The notes under the pieces: generated by a model | What the model was told of the DNA's origin: nothing | Seen by the model: the letters and a program-made list of their open reading frames with translations, nothing else | Database searches by the model: none | NCBI RefSeq assembly: GCF_900626075.1 | Contig: NZ_UYZY01000010.1 | Coordinates: 1 to 64,000 of the forward strand | Reading direction: 5' to 3' | DNA: 64,000 bases | From: Clostridium transplantifaecale | GTDB taxonomy: Bacteria; Bacillota; Clostridia; Lachnospirales; Lachnospiraceae | Shown: positions 31,507 through 39,748 of the stretch, one piece after another | How the letters are laid out: each line of letters begins with the position of its first letter | How positions within the stretch are numbered: the stretch's first letter is position 1 | Program-made: the position numbers and the translations under genes

Positions 31507-32387
31507 GAAACGGCGTGGAAAAGAGAAAAGATATAAAAGTACGGAAAGAAGCACAGAGGGAAGTACGGAAAGATGTGCAGAAAGAAGTACAGAGAGAAGT
31601 GCGGAAAGATGTGCAGAAAGAAGTACAGAGAGAAGTGCGGAAAGAAACGCAGAAAGATGTGCAGAGAGAAACGGGAGAAATCCGCCTGAACAAGTATCTG
31701 AGTGAATCCGGCGTCTGCTCCAGGCGGGAGGCGGACCGGCTGATTGAGGCCGGTAAGGTGACTGTGGATGGAATGACGGCGGCGACGGGAATGAAGGTAT
31801 TGCCGTCCCAGACGGTTACTGTGGATGGAAAGACGGTGAGGGGAAAAGACAGACCGGTCCTTCTTGCGGTAAATAAACCGAGAGGAATTGTCTGTACCAC
31901 CTCCGATAAGGACAGGGCGGAAAACATTGTGGAGTTTCTGAAATATCCGGTCCGCATTTATCCCATCGGCCGTCTCGATAAGGATTCCGAAGGACTTCTT
32001 CTGATGACCAACCAGGGAGAACTGGTCAACCGGATCTTAAGAAGCAGATACGGCCATGAAAAAGAATACCTTGTGACGGTGGACAAGCCTGTTACGAAAG
32101 ATTTTATAGAGAAAATGAGCCGGGGAGTGGAGATACTCGACACATGCACTAAACCCTGCGAGGTGGAGAAGACGGGGGAGTGTTCGTTCCGCATCATTTT
32201 GACGCAGGGCCTGAACCGGCAGATACGCAGAATGTGCGAGGCTCTTGGCTTTCATGTGAAAACTTTAAAGAGAATCCGTATTATGAACATGAAACTGGGC
32301 AATTTAAGGACAGGAGAATCACGCAAAATAACCGGAGAGGAATGGGACGAACTGAACCGTATCCTGGGACAGGGAGAAGCAGATTAA
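31503..32387 (+). CDS. RsuA/RluB-family pseudouridine synthase with repetitive N-terminal extension
   Basis: A 294-residue enzyme that isomerises uridine in rRNA (or tRNA). Residues about 60-105 form an S4 RNA-binding domain (RLNKYLSESGVCSRREADRLI). The catalytic Asp is in GRLDKDSEGLLL, and the C-terminal LNRQIRRMCEALG is typical of the RluF/RluB/RsuA group. Residues 1-57 are a highly charged, predicted helical extension of about three 12-residue repeats (core RKDVQKEVQREV), absent from ordinary family members. It overlaps the previous stop by four bases. Confidence 0.93.
   Translation: MRNGVEKRKDIKVRKEAQREVRKDVQKEVQREVRKDVQKEVQREVRKETQKDVQRETGEIRLNKYLSESGVCSRREADRLIEAGKVTVDGMTAATGMKVLPSQTVTVDGKTVRGKDRPVLLAVNKPRGIVCTTSDKDRAENIVEFLKYPVRIYPIGRLDKDSEGLLLMTNQGELVNRILRSRYGHEKEYLVTVDKPVTKDFIEKMSRGVEILDTCTKPCEVEKTGECSFRIILTQGLNRQIRRMCEALGFHVKTLKRIRIMNMKLGNLRTGESRKITGEEWDELNRILGQGEAD
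31539..31670 (+). repeat. 36-bp in-frame tandem repeat
   Basis: A partial unit (31539-31562) is followed by units 31563-31598, 31599-31634 and 31635-31670, the first two differing in one base. Because 36 is a multiple of three, copy-number change keeps the pseudouridine synthase frame. Confidence 0.9.
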
Positions 32388-32420
32388 AATAAGAACCGTA
32401 AACAAAGAAAGGCATTATAT

Positions 32421-34409
32421 ATGGCAGAGCAGACATCATCAATTGAACATAAGACAGCAAGAATCCGTGAACTGGTAGAGATTCTTTCGGAGGCGGGGCG
32501 CGCTTATTACCAGGAGAGCCGGGAAATCATGAGTAACTTTGAATACGATAAGCTCTACGACGAACTTGTATCTCTGGAGCAGGAGACGGGAATCCGGTTT
32601 GCAAACAGCCCGACCCAGAATGTCGGCTATGAAGTGGTCGGATCCCTGCCGAAAGAGCGCCATGAGAAACCCATGCTTTCCCTGAACAAGACAAAAAGCG
32701 TGGAGGATCTGAAAGAGTGGCTGGGAGAACAGAAAGGGCTCCTTTCCTGGAAGATGGACGGCCTGACGATTGTGCTTACCTATGACGGAGGCACTCTTGT
32801 CAAAGCGGTAACACGGGGCAACGGCGAGATCGGGGAAGTTATTACCAACAATGCGAAGGTTTTTGCCAATGTTCCTTTAAACATAAGCTTCACCGGCCAG
32901 ATGATCCTGAGAGGGGAGGCAGTCATACGATACTCCGATTTTGAGAAAATCAACGCCCAGATAGAGGATGTGGACGCGAAATACAAGAACCCGAGAAACC
33001 TGTGCAGCGGTTCGGTCCGCCAGCTCAATAATGAAATAACGGCTCACAGGAACGTCCGTTTCTATGCCTTCAGCCTTGTAAAGGCGGAAGGCGCGGACTT
33101 TAAAAATTCCAGAAAAGAGCAGTTTGAGTGGCTGCGTTCCCAGGGATTTGAGGTGGTGGACTACAGGGAAGTAACCGGGGAAACGCTGGCGGAAACGGTC
33201 CGGGAATTTTCGGAGGCTGTCTCCGGCAATGATGTTCCGTCCGACGGACTGGTGCTGCTTTACGATGATATTGAATATGGCCAGTCCCTCGGCAGGACGG
33301 CCAAGTTCCCCAGAGATTCGATTGCATTTAAATGGATGGATGAGATACAGGAGACGACACTCTCTTATATCGAATGGAGCGCTTCCAGGACGGGGCTTAT
33401 TAACCCGGTAGCCGTATTTGAGCCGGTGGAACTGGAGGGTACGACGGTCAGCCGCGCCAGCGTCCATAACATCAGCATTATGGAGGCCCTGGAGCTGGGG
33501 GCCGGAGACAGGATTACCGTCTACAAGGCTAATATGATTATCCCGCAGATAGCAGACAACCTGACAAAGAGCGGCGTCAGGGATATACCGGGGCACTGCC
33601 CGGTCTGCGGCGCCGATACGGAGATTAAGCAGATAAATGATGTAAAATCCCTCTACTGTACCAATCCGGAATGTCAGGCCAAAAAAATAAAGAGCTTCAC
33701 CTTGTTTGTCAGCCGTGATGCGCTGAATATAGGAGGACTTTCCGAGGCTACGCTGGAAAAACTGATTGGCGTGGGTTTTATCCATGAGTACGCTGATATT
33801 TTCCACCTGGACCGCTATGAACAGGAGATCGTCGTAATGGAGGGCTTCGGCCAGAAATCCTATGACAACCTGATTGCTTCCGTCAAAAAAGCGGCGGAAA
33901 CTACCCTGCCGCGCGTTATATACGGCCTGGGAATAACGGGAATCGGCCTTGCGGGGGCAAAGATGATCTGCCGGACGTTTAAAAATGATTTCACCGCCAT
34001 GCGAAATGCGCAAAAAGAAGAGCTTGTAGCGATCGACGGAATCGGAGACGTGCTGGCGGATGCATGGATCAGTTTCTTTGGCAGTGAGAAGAATAATGAA
34101 ATTGTGGATCATCTGCTGAGCGAGCTGACCATCGAAGAAACAGCGGAAGAAGAGAGCGGAGAGGCTGTATTTGAAGGAATGACGTTCGTCATTACCGGAT
34201 CGGTGGAGCATTTTAAGAACCGTAAGGAGATGCAGGAGCTGATTGAGCAGCAGGGCGGCAAGGTGACCGGCAGCGTGACCGCAAAGACGAATTATCTGAT
34301 TAACAACGATACGACGTCAAATTCATCGAAGAACAAGAAAGCAAAGGAGCTTGGAATACCGATTATTTCGGAGGAAGAGTTTGTTGCAATGGCAGGCGTT
34401 CAAGAATAA
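32421..34409 (+). CDS. ligA: NAD-dependent DNA ligase
   Basis: A 662-residue ligase that seals nicks in replication and repair using NAD+. Catalytic Lys111 is in the motif KMDG (usually KIDG). Further domains are visible: an OB fold, a four-Cys zinc finger (CPVC..CTNPEC, about 393-415), helix-hairpin-helix repeats (about 460-580) and a C-terminal BRCT domain (about 585-660). Length is normal. It is last in the operon that begins at 29682. Confidence 0.96.
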   Translation: MAEQTSSIEHKTARIRELVEILSEAGRAYYQESREIMSNFEYDKLYDELVSLEQETGIRFANSPTQNVGYEVVGSLPKERHEKPMLSLNKTKSVEDLKEWLGEQKGLLSWKMDGLTIVLTYDGGTLVKAVTRGNGEIGEVITNNAKVFANVPLNISFTGQMILRGEAVIRYSDFEKINAQIEDVDAKYKNPRNLCSGSVRQLNNEITAHRNVRFYAFSLVKAEGADFKNSRKEQFEWLRSQGFEVVDYREVTGETLAETVREFSEAVSGNDVPSDGLVLLYDDIEYGQSLGRTAKFPRDSIAFKWMDEIQETTLSYIEWSASRTGLINPVAVFEPVELEGTTVSRASVHNISIMEALELGAGDRITVYKANMIIPQIADNLTKSGVRDIPGHCPVCGADTEIKQINDVKSLYCTNPECQAKKIKSFTLFVSRDALNIGGLSEATLEKLIGVGFIHEYADIFHLDRYEQEIVVMEGFGQKSYDNLIASVKKAAETTLPRVIYGLGITGIGLAGAKMICRTFKNDFTAMRNAQKEELVAIDGIGDVLADAWISFFGSEKNNEIVDHLLSELTIEETAEEESGEAVFEGMTFVITGSVEHFKNRKEMQELIEQQGGKVTGSVTAKTNYLINNDTTSNSSKNKKAKELGIPIISEEEFVAMAGVQE

Positions 34410-34410
34410 A

Positions 34411-34458
34411 AAGGTGGATGATTCCGGGAAAATATATTCCGGGATCATCCGCCTTTTG
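34411..34458 (+). terminator. Terminator after ligA
   Basis: AAGGTGGATGATTCCGG and its complement ending in CCGCCTTTT form a stem of about 17 bp with a short A/T loop. Confidence 0.85.
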
Positions 34459-34521
34459 CAATGGAGGCACAGAAATTTCTGAAACGGTTTATTGAAAATA
34501 TGTATTTTCCTGAGTCACATT

Positions 34522-35625
34522 TTATATCTGATGATACAGCCGGCTGAAAATCTCCACATGCATCTGCTCATCCGCGGAAATCCTTCTCAGGATATCGCAG
34601 ATACCCACATCCTGAATCCAGGACGTCTGCTGCATGTATTTGTGAATGGCTGCCTGCTCCGCTTCGATGGCCTGGGCCAGGATTGTGCGGACATTGGCTT
34701 CCGGAATGCGGCAGCCGGGAGCCGGCGGCTGTATGTGCGGATACTTCAGGCAGGCCGGGTTCCAGTACATGTATCTCCCGCTCCGGGGCTGACGGCACCA
34801 GAGACGCGGGTTTTCACCCAGCTGCATCGCCAGCTCGCCGAACAGATTCAGGTGCTGCATCTCCACCATGCTTATGCGGAGGAATGCCTCGGCCACGTCT
34901 TTATATCCTGTCGTCACCAGATGTGCATAGAAATACAATCCAACGGCGGACATCTCCGAATTCTGTCCGGCCATATTGTCAAGCATGGCGGCCGCGTAGT
35001 GGGAATTCTGCCCGGAAATTTTAGCGGGAGGATACGGAGTGGCGGCCTGGTAGGCAACATCGCAGCTTTGTAAAGGCTGGGCGGCGGCTTCGCACATTTT
35101 ATCCTGTCCGTTCTGCTGCCACCGTTGTAAATTTGATGGTGAATAATTCTGCTGGGAGACGGTGTTATCAGGCGCCGAATCCTCACAGGTACTGTTTTCC
35201 GGCCTGCAGTCATCCGGCCTGCAGTTTGCCGTTTTGACATTTTCGGCAGATGGGGTTTCACAGTGGATACTTTCTGCCTGAAGGGGGAGCGGTGTATTGC
35301 TTTCCTGCTTTTTGACATTCTGGACCGTCTCCGCCGTTACCGGGGTTCCCTGATGGGGAGCCTTTCCCGAACCTGGTGCATCTGACGCAGGATTTGACTG
35401 CCGCTCCTCTGTTCGCTGTGCCTGCGGAGGCATTGCCCGGCCCGTGCGGTTCATCTGATAATTTGTCTGGTAGTTTGCCTGATAAGGATTCTGATTGTTT
35501 GGAAATCTGTTCTGTGGGAAAACTGACTGGGCGCTGACCAGGGTATCAGGCTGCGGCGGGCAGGTAAACTGGCCCGACTGCTGGATCACCTGTCTTGCGC
35601 TCTTCTCAGAAAATGGTTCGTTCAT
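34522..35625 (-). CDS. Ferritin-like protein with disordered N-terminal region
   Basis: A 367-residue protein. The last ~165 residues form a four-helix ferritin-like domain with two ExxH-type pairs: SEMSAVGLYFYAHL with EMQHLNLF, and EAEQAAIHKY with DEQMHVEIF. These would bind two metal ions, as in rubrerythrin or manganese catalase relatives. The first ~200 residues are Gln/Asn/Pro/Ser-rich, low in hydrophobics, and seem unstructured. No signal peptide. Clostridial spore-coat catalase relatives are one possibility; the role is not certain. It is a single gene converging on ligA. Confidence 0.8.
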   Translation of the reverse strand: MNEPFSEKSARQVIQQSGQFTCPPQPDTLVSAQSVFPQNRFPNNQNPYQANYQTNYQMNRTGRAMPPQAQRTEERQSNPASDAPGSGKAPHQGTPVTAETVQNVKKQESNTPLPLQAESIHCETPSAENVKTANCRPDDCRPENSTCEDSAPDNTVSQQNYSPSNLQRWQQNGQDKMCEAAAQPLQSCDVAYQAATPYPPAKISGQNSHYAAAMLDNMAGQNSEMSAVGLYFYAHLVTTGYKDVAEAFLRISMVEMQHLNLFGELAMQLGENPRLWCRQPRSGRYMYWNPACLKYPHIQPPAPGCRIPEANVRTILAQAIEAEQAAIHKYMQQTSWIQDVGICDILRRISADEQMHVEIFSRLYHQI

Positions 35626-35798
35626 GATAGATTCAGTCCTTTTTTGTCCTGTTCTCTATCTATTTTATGAGGCGGACTGGCAATTATGTTTAAAATATGA
35701 TATGATACAAAACACCAGAAAGCTGTAGTGCAGTTTTCGGCCAATCTGCAGTAAAATGATGTACAGAAACGACTTTTTTGAGAAAGAGGTGGCTGTTT

Positions 35799-36716
35799 AT
35801 GCCGATTAAAATTCAAAAGGATCTTCCGGCTAAAGTGATCCTGGAATCTGAGAATATATTTGTGATGGATGAGGAGAGAGCCATGACCCAGGATATCCGT
35901 CCCCTGGAAATCCTGATCCTGAATCTGATGCCCGTTAAGGAGGACACGGAAACCCAGCTCCTGCGCGCCCTGTCTAATACACCGCTTCAGGTGGACTGCA
36001 CCTTTTTGATGCTGGCCTCCCATACGTCAAAGAATACATCCGCAAGCCATTTAAATAAATTTTACATTACCTTTGATGAGATTAAAAGGAAGAAATACGA
36101 TGGAATGATTATCACCGGCGCTCCTGTCGAGAATATGGAGTACGAGGAAATCAATTACTGGGAAGAACTCACCAAGATCATGGAGTGGAGCAAGACCCAT
36201 GTGACGTCCACGCTGCATATCTGCTGGGGGGCCCAGGCCGGACTGTATTACCATTACGGTATCCCGAAATACAAACGGAAGAGCAAGCTGTCCGGTGTAT
36301 ACCGCCACAGGGTCCTGGATCGCAAGGTGCCGCTTGTGAGGAGCCTCGACGACTATTTTTACTGCCCTCATTCCCGCCATACGGAAGTGCGGGAGGAGGA
36401 TATCGCAAAACAAAGTGAGCTTGTAATCCTGGCAAAGTCGGAAGAAGCGGGCGTGTTCCTCGTGATGAGCCGGGACGGAAAACAGATATTTATGCAGGGC
36501 CATCCCGAATACGACAGGATGACGCTGAATAACGAGTACCACAGGGATCTGAATAAGGATTTGAACCCGGAAGTTCCGTGCAATTATTATGAAAATAATG
36601 ATCCGTTCTCTCCTCCTGTGCTGAATTGGAGAAATATGTCCAATACTCTGTACAGCAACTGGCTGAACTATTATGTATATCAGGTTACGCCGTATCTGCT
36701 GGAGGATGAGGAATAA
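35799..36716 (+). CDS. metA: Homoserine O-acetyltransferase (MetA type)
   Basis: A 305-residue enzyme that acylates homoserine in methionine synthesis. The catalytic residues match MetA numbering: Cys142 (HICWGAQAG), His235 and Glu237 (GHPEYD). Residue 111 is Glu; in characterised homologues Glu111 goes with acetyl-CoA use and Gly111 with succinyl-CoA. A TTG frame opens at 35778; AAAGAGG before ATG 35799 and the family N-terminus fix the start. No methionine riboswitch is visible upstream. Confidence 0.95.
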   Translation: MPIKIQKDLPAKVILESENIFVMDEERAMTQDIRPLEILILNLMPVKEDTETQLLRALSNTPLQVDCTFLMLASHTSKNTSASHLNKFYITFDEIKRKKYDGMIITGAPVENMEYEEINYWEELTKIMEWSKTHVTSTLHICWGAQAGLYYHYGIPKYKRKSKLSGVYRHRVLDRKVPLVRSLDDYFYCPHSRHTEVREEDIAKQSELVILAKSEEAGVFLVMSRDGKQIFMQGHPEYDRMTLNNEYHRDLNKDLNPEVPCNYYENNDPFSPPVLNWRNMSNTLYSNWLNYYVYQVTPYLLEDEE

Positions 36717-36730
36717 GACGATACAGAAAG

Positions 36731-36754
36731 AGGCACCGAAGCGATTCGGTGCCT
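36731..36754 (+). terminator. Probable terminator after metA
   Basis: AGGCACCGAA pairs perfectly with TTCGGTGCCT around GCGA. The following T tract is poor (TGACATTT), so efficiency is uncertain. Confidence 0.6.
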
Positions 36755-36792
36755 TGACATTTATGGGTGCTTATAAGGTTGCCTGGATAAAT

Positions 36793-37122
36793 TTAGCGTT
36801 CCACCACAATAGTAAGCATAGATAAATCTGCATTTCCGGTATTGATGATGCTATGTTCGGAGCCTTTCCGGCAGATATGGCAAATGCCCGGGGTTAAAAT
36901 TTCTTCCTTTCCGTCACAAACCGCTTTCCCTGTTCCGGAAATAATGTAGTTAATATCATCGCTCGTTTCATGTTTATGTAAACCGATTGAACCGCCAACG
37001 TGAATATGGCAGGGAATTATTTTTCCATGTTCGTCCATAAACATCTTGGCTGTCATTTCACCTGTACCGTTATTCATACCCGGTAGCCTGATTTCTTTGA
37101 TTTCATTAAAGTCTATAATCAT
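36793..37122 (-). CDS. Cupin-domain protein
   Basis: A 109-residue single-domain cupin. The metal motif G(x)5HxH(x)nE appears as GLHKHETSDDINYIISG, and the second motif as CRKGSEHSIIN. Small cupins of this kind act as isomerases, dioxygenases or ligand sensors; the substrate is unknown. GAAGGAGG precedes the start on the minus strand. Bases 37123-37400 upstream hold its promoter region and that of the divergent gene; no confident elements are seen. Confidence 0.88.
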   Translation of the reverse strand: MIIDFNEIKEIRLPGMNNGTGEMTAKMFMDEHGKIIPCHIHVGGSIGLHKHETSDDINYIISGTGKAVCDGKEEILTPGICHICRKGSEHSIINTGNADLSMLTIVVER

Positions 37123-37400
37123 TTGTCTTCCTCCTTCAAAATTCCGATTTGTTCAATTATAGCAGAGATGGAATCAAAAAAGAAGTACGCTGCATTTACT
37201 TGCGCTGCGGCTATCCTTATGCAGTTTTGCATGGTCAGTGGATACACAATTATGCAAAATTAAGTTCTGTTTTTCCAGTTCTTTTAGAGAAGCTTTTGAT
37301 AAAATAGGCGTATAGAAGAAACGTGGCAGGCATGAAAGTCCGGCCGGTGAATTCGGTTAGAACAATCAGACACGAAAAGTGATATGAAAGGAGAGTAAAT

Positions 37401-37973
37401 ATGAAGTTAAAAAAAACGGTGGTATTGATAGCCGCAGGTGTGTTACTAATGAATGCGATTCCCTGTTATGCGGCATCGGGGGAGGGGGTTAAAACGAAGG
37501 TTGCGTCAGTTTCAGTCACTGACGGGGCAAATTATTCCCAGATTCCTGATGCTGAAACATTACAAAGAGATGTCGGCTTTGTACCAAAGAGTCCTGATAC
37601 GCTTGCAGGTGACTACAAATTTACCTCCGGGGCTATAACTGAATCGTATGATTTAGATTCCAGCGGGAATCTTGTGAACCCAAAGAAAGGAATCAATTAT
37701 AAATACGTAAATTCAACTACCGGGAAAACGGTCAGCCTTTCGTCTGAGCTCAAATCGGAACGATCCGCTCCGGAAAACTCCGTTGTCACAAAATATGGGG
37801 AAACAGAGTTATATTTCAATAATCAGTATGCCAATTATCTGGGATGGTTTGATCATGATATTTTTTATTCCCTGATGGATATCAATAAGTTGGTTACACA
37901 GGAGGAAATGACAGCAATAGCAAAGGAAATAATCGATAGGAACACAGAGGAGGCCGCCGTCTCCCTCAGATGA
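37401..37973 (+). CDS. Secreted protein with DUF4367-like C-terminus
   Basis: A 190-residue protein with a clear Sec signal (MKLKKTVVLIAAG...CYAA, cleavage near 25). The C-terminal half, from about residue 60, has the outline of the DUF4367 domain (FVPKSPDTLAGDY, later a G-x-W-x-x-x-x-x-Y-x-L segment and TQEEMTAIAKEI). That domain often occurs in extracytoplasmic parts of anti-sigma or cell surface proteins; here it stands alone after the signal. AAAGGAGAG precedes the ATG. Role unknown. Confidence 0.7.
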   Translation: MKLKKTVVLIAAGVLLMNAIPCYAASGEGVKTKVASVSVTDGANYSQIPDAETLQRDVGFVPKSPDTLAGDYKFTSGAITESYDLDSSGNLVNPKKGINYKYVNSTTGKTVSLSSELKSERSAPENSVVTKYGETELYFNNQYANYLGWFDHDIFYSLMDINKLVTQEEMTAIAKEIIDRNTEEAAVSLR

Positions 37974-38000
37974 CGCTTAAAAAGCAGAAGGATGTATTGA

Positions 38001-38066
38001 AAAGCTGCAGCAAATCATGGATAATAAAGTCAGACTTGTTATCTGGAGATTGCCGCAGCTTTTTTG
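38001..38066 (+). terminator. Terminator after the secreted DUF4367-like gene
   Basis: AAAGCTGCAGCAAATC (38001-38016) pairs with GATTGCCGCAGCTTTT (38048-38063), with one mismatch, ending in TTTTTT. Confidence 0.75.
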
Positions 38067-38125
38067 CTGCTTAAAACCTGCTGTATCAAACTTAATAGAA
38101 AAATCGGATAAAGGAGAGGTAAAAA

Positions 38126-39286
38126 ATGGAGTACAGAAGATTTGAAACGATCCCGGAAAAGGTATCCCTTCTGGGCCTGGGCGGAATGAGGTTTCCTGTT
38201 CTGGATGATCAGCCGGACAGGGTAATAGAGGAAGGTGTGCAGGCTCTTGTCGATCATGCAGTCAGCCGGGGAATCACGTATTTTGATACGGCTTATTCCT
38301 ATCATGGAGGCCGTTCGGAGGAGGTTCTGACACGGGCATTGGGGAAATATCAGAGAGATACCTACTATCTGGCTGATAAGCTGCCGATTTGGCTGATTCA
38401 GGAAGAAGGAGACACGGAGCGTTATTTTCAAGAACAGTTGGAGCGGTGCAGGACGGAGTATTTTGATTTCTATCTGGTGCATTCCCTCGATCGGCTTAAG
38501 TATGCAATCTGTGAGAAGTTCCATGTATTTGATAAATTGAAACAATTCCAGGCAGAGGGGAAAATCAGGCATCTCGGGTTTTCATTTCACGATACGCCCG
38601 AGCTTTTGGAAAAAATAGTGACGGACCACCAATGGGATTTTGCCCAGATTCAACTGAATTATCTGGATTGGGAGATGCAGGATGCGAAGGGCCAGTACGA
38701 AATTCTGGTATCCCACGGACTTCCCTGCGTTGTGATGGAGCCCAGCCGCGGGGGAGCGCTGATATTCCTGCCGGAATCAGCGGCGAAATCATTGAAGGAG
38801 GTTCATCCAGAGGCGTCCATTGGTTCATGGGCGATCCGGTTTGCCGCATCGAAACCGGGCGTACTCTGTGTCTTAAGCGGGATGGAGTCGGAAGATATTA
38901 TTGATGATAATGCGGCTGCCGTGACTGGAGTGAAGCCGTTTGACAGGAGAGAGCAGCAGGCTGTTGAGAAGGCGGCCGAGAATTTTATGAAAAATAAAAT
39001 GATCCCATGCACCGGCTGTGCCTATTGCCGGGAATGTCCCAAAGAGGTAAATATCCCTAAAATCTTTGCCGCTTACAACCAGTATCTGGCCGGCCGCGAC
39101 AATTTTCAGTTTTACAATGCCTATTCCAAGATAAAGCCGGAGGAAAGAGCCGTCAACTGCGTTAAATGCGGCAAGTGCATGGAGCGGTGCCCGCAGTCTA
39201 TCCCGATCACAGACAATCTGGCAACAGTACAGAAGCTGGCGGAGCAGATTAATGGGAACCGGCCTTCCAACTGGGGAGAACTGTGA
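38126..39286 (+). CDS. Aldo/keto reductase with C-terminal 4Fe-4S domain
   Basis: A 386-residue protein. Residues 1-280 are an AKR barrel (FDTAYSYHGGRSEEVL, with Asp and Tyr of the catalytic tetrad, and LVHSLD). The C-terminus (about 290-365) carries two cysteine clusters, CTGCAYCRECP and CVKCGKCMERCP, typical of a ferredoxin-like domain. This fused type is common in anaerobic Firmicutes and Bacteroidetes; the electron donor may be reduced ferredoxin instead of, or besides, NADPH. AAGGAGAGG precedes the ATG. Confidence 0.93.
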   Translation: MEYRRFETIPEKVSLLGLGGMRFPVLDDQPDRVIEEGVQALVDHAVSRGITYFDTAYSYHGGRSEEVLTRALGKYQRDTYYLADKLPIWLIQEEGDTERYFQEQLERCRTEYFDFYLVHSLDRLKYAICEKFHVFDKLKQFQAEGKIRHLGFSFHDTPELLEKIVTDHQWDFAQIQLNYLDWEMQDAKGQYEILVSHGLPCVVMEPSRGGALIFLPESAAKSLKEVHPEASIGSWAIRFAASKPGVLCVLSGMESEDIIDDNAAAVTGVKPFDRREQQAVEKAAENFMKNKMIPCTGCAYCRECPKEVNIPKIFAAYNQYLAGRDNFQFYNAYSKIKPEERAVNCVKCGKCMERCPQSIPITDNLATVQKLAEQINGNRPSNWGEL

Positions 39287-39318
39287 CGGACCGGCGCCGT
39301 TTTGGACGCAGAGGGGAA

Positions 39319-39408
39319 TCAGCCCTTGTTCTTGCCGGCAACGATCAGACAGGTCAGAATACAGCCGGATAAAAGGCCGGCCAGAAAACAGACAATACCC
39401 AACATCAT
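39319..39408 (-). CDS. 29-residue membrane peptide (DUF3789-like)
   Basis: A short minus-strand frame in the otherwise gene-free gap after the aldo/keto reductase. It encodes a start followed by one hydrophobic helix (MLGIVCFLAGLLSGCILTCL) and a basic tail (GKNKG). AAAGGA lies nine bases upstream. The layout resembles the very small DUF3789 proteins of clostridia. It was below the usual length cut-off. The rest of 39287-39748 is AT-rich with no clear elements. Confidence 0.5.
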   Translation of the reverse strand: MMLGIVCFLAGLLSGCILTCLIVAGKNKG

Positions 39409-39748
39409 AGATTTATGTTCCTTTCAGAATACTCAGAGATAACGATACCGGTTAAAATAGATACTGTTATATATATATTATGGACCTGATTCAGTTAAGT
39501 ATAAGCATTTTGCAAATAAAAAGCTAATATACTGTTTTTCATTTATTCCGCAGGAATAAGGGAGAGGCGCAGGGGTATTGTCTATCGGATATATGGATGC
39601 TATACTATATGTATACGAAAATTATGGGAAATTTTAGAACTGGCAAGTTCTATGACAATGTGCAGGAAAGCTGCCGGAAGGGAGAAGAGAGCTAAAGGGA
39701 GAGCACACTCTTAAATGCCGCGTATAGCATAAGCTCTCATCAGAATTG

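Noticed and set aside
32877..34211. 444-codon minus-strand frame
   Set aside because: It is antisense to ligA, which has all domains of the family; no binding site and no recognisable protein.
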